This document shows positions 1 through 5,465 of a DNA stretch of 8,734 bases, in pieces. Source of the stretch: Actinomycetota bacterium (lineage in GTDB: Bacteria > Actinomycetota > Actinomycetes > S36-B12 > UBA10799); contig JAUPKO010000678.1 of NCBI GenBank assembly GCA_030837395.1, forward strand, positions 1-8,734, read 5' to 3'. Within the stretch, counting starts at the first letter, position 1. Every line of letters starts with the position of its first letter. The notes under the pieces were generated by a model. It had not been told where the DNA came from. It searched no databases and saw only the letters and a program-made list of their open reading frames with translations. Both the position numbers and the translations under genes were made by a program.

Positions 1-835
1 ACGTGAAATGATCCCAACCCACCCGACACTCAAACAACGCACGCGTACCCGCCACCGGAACCGAATACAACAACCCCAACGGACCCTCAAACCGATACGA
101 ATCCGGCGTCCCCCACGTCAGCGACAAATGGTCCCCCTCGCCAGATACATATCGCCAGAGACCGACACGGCCAGGGCTCGGAACCGGACAGCCCTGGTTG
201 CTTGCCGGACCCGCCGAGTCGGGGCACCGGTCGCCTGAGTCGGGCACGCCGTCCCCGTCACGGTCCGCTGGCGGTGGTGGTGGTGGCGGCGGCGGCGGTG
301 TCGCGCCTCCGCCGAAGTGAATGAAGCCGGTCACATCGCCGATGTTGTAATACCGCCAATCGAAGTCACCCCCGTAGTTGTCCTCGGAGACAAGCACTCG
401 ACCGCCCGACACAGCCTCCACATACGCAACGTGACCAACACCGCCTATCGCCCCAACCGAGAACCACGCGATATCCCCCACCCTCGGACTCCGATCGACT
501 GCCACACCACGCGACGCCGCCACCGAACCCCACTGATACGCCATCCCCTGGCCATTCAAGTAGCTCGCATCGACACCGTTCCGGATCAACCGGTAAGCCG
601 TATAGTTCGTACAGTTATGGCCCCCGTACATCCCCCAATGACTCCTGGTGTAGACACCCTCATAGCCAGCATTACCCAGACCCTTGGCGTTACACCCCCC
701 GAAACCCACACACTCCTTCGAATACCACGTCAGAGCCGTCGCAGACGGGGCGGAAACCGCCACCAACAGCGCCGAACTCACCAGCACGGACACAACCATC
801 GCAAGAAAACGAAAGAATCCGCTGCGCTGAACCAT
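1..835 (-). CDS. Secreted CHAP-domain cell-wall hydrolase, 3' end outside window
   Basis: The minus frame is open from ATG 835 to the window edge (278 codons, no stop). A GGAGG ribosome site lies 5 nt upstream (841-845). Residues 1-34 form a signal peptide: basic start, hydrophobic core, then SATA before the likely cut. Residues about 39-175 look like a CHAP amidase/endopeptidase domain, with candidate nucleophile Cys75 in GGHNCTNY, His135 in GVGHVAY, and SEDNY at 150-154. Ten prolines (180-189) lead to an acidic DRDGDGVPDSGDRCPD stretch (191-206), typical of a thrombospondin type 3-like calcium-binding repeat. From about 225 the WRY...GDHLS and later WDHFT motifs resemble the DUF5648-type repeats of secreted actinobacterial proteins. 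The family cleaves peptidoglycan peptides outside the cell, and I infer the same role here. TAT is used for 9 of 15 tyrosines and TTG is common, unlike the GC-ending codons of the PTS genes, so recent transfer is possible but not shown. Confidence 0.88.
   Translation of the reverse strand, partial: MVQRSGFFRFLAMVVSVLVSSALLVAVSAPSATALTWYSKECVGFGGCNAKGLGNAGYEGVYTRSHWGMYGGHNCTNYTAYRLIRNGVDASYLNGQGMAYQWGSVAASRGVAVDRSPRVGDIAWFSVGAIGGVGHVAYVEAVSGGRVLVSEDNYGGDFDWRYYNIGDVTGFIHFGGGATPPPPPPPPPPADRDGDGVPDSGDRCPDSAGPASNQGCPVPSPGRVGLWRYVSGEGDHLSLTWGTPDSYRFEGPLGLLYSVPVAGTRALFECRVGWDHFT
269..298 (-). repeat. Polyproline codon repeat (10 Pro) in the CHAP protein linker
   Basis: Ten consecutive proline codons, four CCG, four CCA, CCG, CCA, form a GGC/GGT triplet repeat on the plus strand. 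It joins the catalytic domain to the acidic calcium-type repeat and is probably an extended spacer. Triplet tracts like this can change length by replication slippage without breaking the frame. Confidence 0.85.
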
Positions 836-902
836 GGCAACCTCCACACCCACGTCCTGACTCGAAACTAGACCCACACCAGGGCACCATGCACAACCCC
901 CA

Positions 903-922
903 TGTCACCAATTCCGGTGACA
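903..922. promoter_or_regulatory. Inverted repeat TGTCACC-N6-GGTGACA upstream of the CHAP gene
   Basis: Two perfect 7-bp arms (903-909 and 916-922) flank a 6-nt spacer. The site lies 68-87 bp upstream of the CHAP start codon, in the 268-bp gap (836-1103) between the CHAP gene and the toxin gene. Its size and symmetry suit an operator for a dimeric regulator. A weak hairpin is also possible. A poor -35/-10 pair (TTGTGC, 18 nt, TCTAGT on the minus strand) lies between the site and the gene. The rest of the gap shows a small 6-bp hairpin at 1038-1052 and no gene. I could not recognise a c-di-AMP (ydaO) riboswitch there, although these often precede actinobacterial wall hydrolases. Confidence 0.4.
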
Positions 923-1103
923 ACCTCGCAACTACCCGACGAGTCCATCGATCAACGTGACGCAACGCTGCCAGAGTCGCCACCAGCAGGAGGAGCGGAC
1001 CAACCACGCTGCACAGGGGACACCAGGTTCATTCCGATCGAGGCGACCTCGACCCCGCCGGACTGACACTCCGCCGCCGGTTCCCTCGATGTGGGGTTGG
1101 TCG

Positions 1104-1619
1104 CTATGCCCGCGTGATGAGTCGAAGGTCCTTCATCATCAACTGCAGGTTCATCGGATCAGTCGGCGATGGTTCGAATTCGGCGAACCGCAGGTAGAAC
1201 GCACGGGCCCGCTCGTCCTTTGCATGAATCAGCAAACAGCGGATTCCCACCGTGTCGGCAACGGCGTCAACCCTGACCAGCGCGTCGCGCATCATGGCCT
1301 GCCCCAGCCCCTGCCCCTGCGCACTGACGTCCACGGCCATCCGCACCAAGATGATCACGGGGATCTCATGTCGGGGCACACCTTTCGCGACCCTGCTTGA
1401 TGCTGCCTCGTGGGATAACCCACCTGCCGCGAGCGCGTAGTAGGCGAGCACGAGGCCGGTGTCGCAGTTGAGGCACACGTACGTTGAGCTCATCCCGGCT
1501 TGCTGACTGGTCATTGCGAACCGTTTCAGCCAAGTGTTCAACGCGGCGTTGCCGCAGTCGAAGTGCTCCAAATCATCCGCGCGCTGAAGCTTGCGAGGGC
1601 GTGCCCACGAACCTCCCAC
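1104..1619 (-). CDS. GNAT-family toxin of a TacAT-like toxin-antitoxin pair
   Basis: A 171-residue GNAT acetyltransferase. The family (TacT, AtaT, ItaT) acetylates the amino group of aminoacyl-tRNAs and stops translation; that substrate is inferred from the family. Visible features are the N-terminal DDLEHFDCGNAALNTWL segment (15-31), YYALAAG (60-66), the acetyl-CoA loop QGQGLG (101-106) after the RMAVD strand, and AFYLRF (140-145), whose Tyr142 matches the catalytic tyrosine. The C-terminus carries EPSPTDP and MMKDL, as in this family. The start chosen is GTG 1619, one base after the antitoxin stop. An in-frame ATG at 1724 would add 35 basic residues, overlap the antitoxin by about 100 bp, and exceed the usual length of about 160-175, so I rejected it. 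Close coupling to the antitoxin suggests translational coupling, since no good ribosome site is visible. Confidence 0.88.
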   Translation of the reverse strand: MGGSWARPRKLQRADDLEHFDCGNAALNTWLKRFAMTSQQAGMSSTYVCLNCDTGLVLAYYALAAGGLSHEAASSRVAKGVPRHEIPVIILVRMAVDVSAQGQGLGQAMMRDALVRVDAVADTVGIRCLLIHAKDERARAFYLRFAEFEPSPTDPMNLQLMMKDLRLITRA

Positions 1620-1620
1620 G

Positions 1621-1899
1621 TCAGTCGGTGAACGGGTCCGGTGAGGCAAGCAAGGCAGCAAGACGAGGTTTGAACACGGCCGGGCGGTCCAGGGCCGCCT
1701 GAAACTCCTCCCAGGCGGAATCATCCAGTGAAAACCACCGCCGGTCGGCGAGCACCTGGTCGGCCGCCTGCATTGCGCTCGTCAGGATGAATTCCGTCAT
1801 GGTGGTGTCGGTGGATTCGGCAGCCTGCCGAATCGCCTCGAGCTGGGCAAGTGAAACCCGAAGGTTGACGCGTCCATCACGTGTCGCGCGAGTGGACAT
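1621..1899 (-). CDS. DUF1778 (TacA-like) ribbon-helix-helix antitoxin
   Basis: A 92-residue protein. Residues 10-30 (RVNLRVSLAQLEAIRQAA) form a ribbon-helix-helix N-terminus: a DNA-binding strand followed by a helix. The C-terminal half has the WFSLDDSAWEEF and LDRPAVFKPRL segments that DUF1778 antitoxins use to bind and cover the GNAT toxin. The start ATG 1899 has a strong GGAGG (1906-1910) with 6-nt spacing. The gene comes first in the pair and the toxin begins one base after its TGA, the usual order for TacAT modules. Family members repress their own promoter together with the toxin, and I infer the same here. The module may stabilise neighbouring DNA or act in stress response. Confidence 0.9.
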   Translation of the reverse strand: MSTRATRDGRVNLRVSLAQLEAIRQAAESTDTTMTEFILTSAMQAADQVLADRRWFSLDDSAWEEFQAALDRPAVFKPRLAALLASPDPFTD

Positions 1900-1928
1900 G
1901 ATTGGCCTCCGATCGACGCCTGGGTCTC

Positions 1929-1957
1929 AGGATACTCCATTCGGTGCACGCTGTACA
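1929..1957 (-). promoter_or_regulatory. Candidate promoter of the toxin-antitoxin pair
   Basis: On the minus strand TGTACA (1952-1957, 4 of 6 to the sigma-70 -35 box) and TATCCT (1929-1934, 4 of 6 to the -10 box) are exactly 17 nt apart. Transcription would begin near 1922, giving a leader of roughly 20 nt with the GGAGG ribosome site. The antitoxin probably binds within this stretch. Confidence 0.5.
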
Positions 1958-2026
1958 TACGTTTCGCTTCACGTGTCGAGGTGCCCCTCATCGAGGCTCG
2001 GTGAGCAGCCAGTCATCCCCTCCCCC

Positions 2027-2707
2027 TCACCCCGCCAGTTTCAGCACCTGTGTCACCGCTGACCAGGCCAGTAGCGCCGCGAAAAGGAAGCAGATGCCCG
2101 CGCTGATCTGCTTGGAATGGGCCGCCGTGAAGTCACTGGCCCGAGCCAGCAGGGCGTCGGATCGGTGGCCGAACAACGTCACCACCAGCACCGGCAGCAC
2201 CAGCGGCGTGATCGCGATCAGCCACACGATCGTGCCCACCAACCACTTGTCGCTCGTGGACGCATCCGCATGAACCGTCAGATGCATCGCCGGCAGGAAC
2301 AACACCAGCGTCGAGAAGTTCGTCAGCATCGCCAGCACCCCGATGCCCGCGAAGAACCCGAGGCCCGCGTCCGCCAGCCGACGCCGAAGCTTCGACTCGT
2401 GACCAGCCTCCGGCTGGTTCTTGGGCCGCAACGACCGCCGCCCCAACCCCACCAGCAGCACCACCAGCACCACCCGCGCCGCCACCGAAGCAACACTCGG
2501 CGCCCCAGTGAGATTGACATTGCGCAGCGCGAACGCCGCCAGCACCCCGAAGATGAACAGCGTCGCCGCGGCCCCCGCCACGAACGCCCACGCCCGCACC
2601 TTGGGGTTGTGGCGCCCCGTGAGGATCAGCAACTCCAACGTGAGCAGCGTCGGGCTCACCGCCGCACCCAGCGCGAACGGCAGCACGTGTGCCAGCAAGG
2701 AGGTCAC
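2027..2707 (-). CDS. GAP-family (SfLAP/Sap-like) six-helix membrane protein
   Basis: A 226-residue integral membrane protein with about six hydrophobic helices (roughly 5-28, 39-61, 72-90, 115-140, 155-178, 203-222). A basic loop lies between helices 3 and 4 (GRRSLRPK, KLRRRL). The N-terminal pattern LPFALGAAVSPTLLTLELLIL and the RAWAFVAGAAATLF segment match the actinobacterial GAP family, PF11139-like and distantly LysE-like. In mycobacteria this family includes Sap, tied to sulfolipid or glycopeptidolipid export, but most members have no known substrate, so I claim no cargo. The start is GTG 2707, the first start after an in-frame TGA at 2732-2734. Its ribosome site is weak. It lies 90 bp downstream of nagB on the same strand, and shared transcription is uncertain. 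Confidence 0.82.
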   Translation of the reverse strand: MTSLLAHVLPFALGAAVSPTLLTLELLILTGRHNPKVRAWAFVAGAAATLFIFGVLAAFALRNVNLTGAPSVASVAARVVLVVLLVGLGRRSLRPKNQPEAGHESKLRRRLADAGLGFFAGIGVLAMLTNFSTLVLFLPAMHLTVHADASTSDKWLVGTIVWLIAITPLVLPVLVVTLFGHRSDALLARASDFTAAHSKQISAGICFLFAALLAWSAVTQVLKLAG

Positions 2708-2737
2708 CGTCCCATCGTGACACCCCCGCGATCATGA

Positions 2738-2769
2738 CGCGACGGCCATCCGCGACGGACACCGCGACG
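2738..2769. repeat. Three CGCGACG direct repeats between nagB and the GAP gene
   Basis: CGCGACG occurs at 2738, 2751 and 2763, at spacings of 13 and 12 bp, in the 90-bp gap 2708-2797. The first two copies share an eighth base (CGCGACGG). A 5-bp hairpin (2783-2787 with 2792-2796) lies just past the nagB stop and is a weak terminator candidate. The repeats could be a regulator site for the GAP gene or a by-product of high GC. Confidence 0.35.
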
Positions 2770-2797
2770 CCAGTCGACCCCAGGCGGGCCACCGCCG

Positions 2798-3583
2798 CTA
2801 AATGCCCTGCCAGTCCGGCTTGTTGGCGAACACGTAGCGGTAGTAGTCGGCCTGGGCCAGACCAGCCGCCGCCGCGTCGTCCACGATGATCGTCGCATGC
2901 GGGTGCAACTGCAGCGCCGACGCCGGCATCATCGAGTTGACCGGGCCCTCGACCGTGGCGGCCACGGCCTCGGCCTTGTTGGCGCCCCAGGCCAGCAACA
3001 CGAGGTGGCGCGCCCGCAGGATCGTGCCGATGCCCTGGGTGAGTACGTGCTTGGGCACGGCGGCCATGTCGCCGTCGAAGAATCGGGCGTTGTCCTCGCG
3101 CGTCTCCACTGTGAGGGTCTTGACCCGCGTGGGTGAGGCCAGCGATGACGACGGCTCGTTGAAGCCGATATGTCCGTCGGTGCCAATGCCCAGAATCTGC
3201 AAGTCGACCCCGCCGGCCTCAGCGATCGCCTCCTCATAGTCCAGGCACGCCGCCGATAGGTCCGACGCCCAGCCATCGGGTGTGCGCACCGCGCCCGGGG
3301 CGAAGTCCACCCGTCCGACGATCTCACGCTGGAGCACCTCGCGGTAACTCTCGGGGTGATCCGCCGGCAAGCCGACGTACTCGTCGAGGGCGAACCCACG
3401 CGCCTGCGCGAACGACAATCCCTCCTGCTCGTGCAGCTTGACGAGCGCGTCATAGACGCCCAGCGGGGTGCTTCCCGTCGCTAGCCCTAGGACGGCCGCG
3501 GGTTTGGCCCGCAGCAGTTGGGCGATGGCGTCGGCGGCGAGGTCCGCGCCGGCCGCGGGTGAATCGACAATCACAACTTCCAC
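2798..3583 (-). CDS. nagB: Glucosamine-6-phosphate deaminase
   Basis: A cytosolic isomerase/deaminase of 261 residues that converts glucosamine-6-phosphate to fructose-6-phosphate and ammonia, the last dedicated step of GlcNAc breakdown. The phosphate-binding loop is LATGSTP (34-40). Asp67 (ALDEYVGL), Asp136 and His138 (GIGTDGHIGFNEP) and Glu143 correspond to Asp72, Asp141, His143 and Glu148 of the E. coli enzyme, all with a constant offset of five, so the active site is intact. Length is close to the family norm. The start is GTG 3583, with AAGGAG 8 nt upstream (3592-3597). It follows nagE by 109 bp containing a strong hairpin, so it may be co-transcribed by read-through at a lower level. 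NagA, the deacetylase expected before this step, is not in the window. Confidence 0.97.
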   Translation of the reverse strand: MEVVIVDSPAAGADLAADAIAQLLRAKPAAVLGLATGSTPLGVYDALVKLHEQEGLSFAQARGFALDEYVGLPADHPESYREVLQREIVGRVDFAPGAVRTPDGWASDLSAACLDYEEAIAEAGGVDLQILGIGTDGHIGFNEPSSSLASPTRVKTLTVETREDNARFFDGDMAAVPKHVLTQGIGTILRARHLVLLAWGANKAEAVAATVEGPVNSMMPASALQLHPHATIIVDDAAAAGLAQADYYRYVFANKPDWQGI

Positions 3584-3620
3584 GTCAACTCTCCTTCAGG
3601 TTGATTCGGGGGTCTAACAC

Positions 3621-3659
3621 GCAGGTCCCGCCGGGGGTGTGCCGCCCGACGGGACCTGC
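3621..3659. terminator. Strong hairpin between nagE and nagB
   Basis: Perfect 10-bp arms GCAGGTCCCG (3621-3630) and CGGGACCTGC (3650-3659) enclose 19 nt, in which a further 4 bp can pair (3632-3635 with 3645-3648) after one mismatch. No T-run follows on either strand, so it is not a classical intrinsic terminator. It could be a U-less actinobacterial terminator, or an RNA-processing or stabilising element that sets the nagE to nagB ratio. Confidence 0.6.
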
Positions 3660-3692
3660 CGCCTTGTGGTGTCTGGGTTGCGCCGACGTCGA

Positions 3693-5273
3693 CTACATGA
3701 CGTCGAGGATGTCGCCCTTGAGGGTCTCGGCCTGGGTTCCGAAGATCGCCTGGACGTTGTTGCCAACTTCGATCACCCCGGCGGCGCCCAGGCGCTTGAG
3801 CGCAGCCTTGTCGACTTTGTCCTTGTCCTTGACTTCCATCCGTAGTCGCGTGATGCAGGCATCGACATTGACCAAGTTCTCCCGGCCACCGAAGGCGGCG
3901 ATGAGTTGTTCGGCCTTGGTCTGTTCCGCGGTCATCGTCGCCGTTGCTGTCGCCGTGCCACCGCCCGAACCGCTCACGGTGATCGTCGAGGACTCGAGGT
4001 CGTCGGCGTTGTTGGCCAGCTGCTCGGCATCGAAGTCGGCGTCCTCCTCACGGCCCGGGGTGCGCAGGTTCCAAGCGCGAATGGCGAACCGGAAGATCAG
4101 GTAGTAGACGACGAACATCACCACACCCATTATCAATAGCAGCGGGATGTTCTTGGCCGCCGGCGCCGTGCCATAGAGCAGGAGGTCGATCAGACCTGCG
4201 GAGAACGAGAAGCCCAGGTGGATGTCCAACGCGTAGGCCACGGCCATCGAGACCCCGGTCAGCACGGCGTGCACCAGGTACAGCGGGAAGGCCACGAACA
4301 TGAAGGCGAACTCCAGCGGCTCGGTGACACCGGTGACAAAAGCCGTGATGCCGGCCGCGCCGAGGATGCCGATGGCCACGTTGCGCTGCTTGGGCTTGGC
4401 CTCCTGAATCATCGCAAGGGCGGCGGCGGGCAGACCGAACATCAGCACCGGGTAGAAGCCCGAGGTGAGCCGCCCGGCGGTCGGGTCGCCGTTGGCGAAG
4501 CGTGTCAACTCGCCGGTGACTACGACGTTCTCAGGGGTGGTGAACGAGCCGTAGATGAACCAGATGTACGAGTTCAGGATGTGGTGCAGACCCACCGGGA
4601 TCAGCATGCGGTTGGCGAAGCCGTACAGGCCCGCACCCAGCGCGCCGCTGCCGGCGATGATCTCGCCCAGTCCGGTCAGGCCGGCGTTGAAGATGGGGTA
4701 GAAGTACGACAGCGCGAAGCCGAGCACGAGGGCGGCCAGCGAGACGGCGATCGGCACGAACCGGCGGCCACCGAAGAAGCCGAGGTAGGTCGGCAATTTG
4801 ATGGTGTGGTACTTGTCCCAGAGCTTGGCTGTGATCAAACCGATCAGGATGCCGCCGAGCACTGAATAGTTGATCATCAACTGTTCACCGGCTTGGTCGA
4901 CCTTGCCCTCGAGCACCACCGGCGACATGGTCTTGAACACGCCCTCCATGGCGACGTAGCCGACCACGGCAGCGAGCGCCGTTGCGCCTTCGGACTTCTT
5001 TGCGAAGCCGATGGCCACACCCACGGCGAACAGCAACGGAAGTTGCGCGAAGATCGCCCCTCCTGCGGCGCTCATCGCCTCGAAGAACGGGCCGATGATC
5101 GGCGCGGTGATCTTGCCGAGCAGGTCCGGCTGGCCGAGACGCAGAAGGATGCCGGCAGCTGGCAACACGGCGATGGGCAGCATCAGGCTCTTGCCCAGCC
5201 GCTGCAACGTGGCAAAACCCGGGAAGCCGCCCTTCGACGACTTCTCCTCGGGCTTGGCGGTCTCAGTACTCAT
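3693..5273 (-). CDS. nagE: PTS EIICB permease, GlcNAc/glucose family
   Basis: A 526-residue sugar permease of the glucose superfamily. Residues about 25-400 form the membrane IIC domain, with LPIAVLPAAGILLRLGQ, LIPVGLHHILN (His230, His231) and GVTEPLEF (Glu318), the conserved sugar-site motifs. An RTPGRE linker and a flexible acidic then Gly/Ala/Thr stretch (about 404-448, including GTATATAT) lead to the cytosolic IIB domain (about 450-526), with phosphorylated Cys473 in NVDACITRLR. No IIA domain is fused, and crr supplies one upstream. GlcNAc is inferred from adjacent nagB; glucose or another amino sugar cannot be excluded. The start is ATG 5273, with GAGGGG at 5284-5289 (10 nt spacing). An upstream in-frame TTG at 5282 would sit against the ribosome site and is less likely. 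A terminator-like hairpin separates it from ptsI, so it probably has its own promoter in 5274-5387. Confidence 0.93.
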   Translation of the reverse strand: MSTETAKPEEKSSKGGFPGFATLQRLGKSLMLPIAVLPAAGILLRLGQPDLLGKITAPIIGPFFEAMSAAGGAIFAQLPLLFAVGVAIGFAKKSEGATALAAVVGYVAMEGVFKTMSPVVLEGKVDQAGEQLMINYSVLGGILIGLITAKLWDKYHTIKLPTYLGFFGGRRFVPIAVSLAALVLGFALSYFYPIFNAGLTGLGEIIAGSGALGAGLYGFANRMLIPVGLHHILNSYIWFIYGSFTTPENVVVTGELTRFANGDPTAGRLTSGFYPVLMFGLPAAALAMIQEAKPKQRNVAIGILGAAGITAFVTGVTEPLEFAFMFVAFPLYLVHAVLTGVSMAVAYALDIHLGFSFSAGLIDLLLYGTAPAAKNIPLLLIMGVVMFVVYYLIFRFAIRAWNLRTPGREEDADFDAEQLANNADDLESSTITVSGSGGGTATATATMTAEQTKAEQLIAAFGGRENLVNVDACITRLRMEVKDKDKVDKAALKRLGAAGVIEVGNNVQAIFGTQAETLKGDILDVM

Positions 5274-5307
5274 CTGCTGCAATCCCCTCAGGGCTGGAGG
5301 TCGATCA

Positions 5308-5323
5308 CCTGGCGGCGACCACT
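5308..5323 (-). promoter_or_regulatory. Partial DasR-like (dre) site upstream of nagE
   Basis: The minus strand reads AGTGGTCGCCGCCAGG. By eye, 10 of 16 bases match the DasR consensus A(G/C)TGGTCTAGACCA(G/C)T, including the whole first half AGTGGTC. DasR is the GntR-family repressor of nag and pts genes in Streptomyces, released by glucosamine-6-phosphate. The site lies 35-50 bp upstream of the nagE start. The second half is poor, so it could be chance. Confidence 0.3.
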
Positions 5324-5331
5324 GGATGTTC

Positions 5332-5350
5332 TTACGTAACGCGAACGTAA
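5332..5350. promoter_or_regulatory. Dyad TTACGT-N7-ACGTAA upstream of nagE
   Basis: Perfect 6-bp arms (5332-5337 and 5345-5350) lie 59-77 bp upstream of the nagE start. The first arm is inside the 8-bp palindrome TTACGTAA (5332-5339). On the minus strand the site also reads as two GTTACGT direct copies 11 bp apart, about one helical turn. This suggests an operator for a regulator I cannot name. I see no convincing -35/-10 pair nearby. Confidence 0.45.
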
Positions 5351-5387
5351 CAACTTTGCCGTGTATGACGCGGGTTCAACAGGCAAA

Positions 5388-5428
5388 TGGCCACGGTGAT
5401 CTTCTGCGGAGGAAGATCACCGTGGCCA
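5388..5428 (-). terminator. 17-bp hairpin terminator after ptsI
   Basis: A perfect 17-bp stem (5388-5404 with 5412-5428) with a 7-nt loop TGCGGAG begins 37 nt beyond the ptsI stop. On the minus strand it is followed by TTTGCCTGTT, a short broken T-rich tail. This is the clearest terminator in the window and ends the crr-ptsH-ptsI block, separating it from nagE. Confidence 0.8.
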
Positions 5429-5465
5429 CGGCCTTACAACTGCGTCGTGGAATGCGCGGACGCCC

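Noticed and set aside
836..1103. c-di-AMP (ydaO) riboswitch upstream of the CHAP gene
   Set aside because: These are common before actinobacterial wall hydrolases, but I could not match the conserved core by eye.
1620..1724. Longer toxin reading frame starting at ATG 1724
   Set aside because: It would overlap the antitoxin by about 100 bp and add 35 basic residues not seen in the family. GTG 1619 gives the usual length.
2117..2792. Long Arg/Gln/His-rich plus frame and Gly/Ala-rich minus frame over the GAP gene
   Set aside because: Both are alternate-frame products with repetitive composition. The 2027-2707 frame gives a coherent six-helix protein.
4218..4865. 215-codon plus-strand open frame rich in Gly, His, Gln and Glu
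   Set aside because: It is the mirror of the membrane domain of nagE. The composition is what hydrophobic codons give when read in reverse.
5274..5282. TTG 5282 as the nagE start
   Set aside because: The GAGGGG ribosome site would be only 1 nt away. ATG 5273 has workable spacing.
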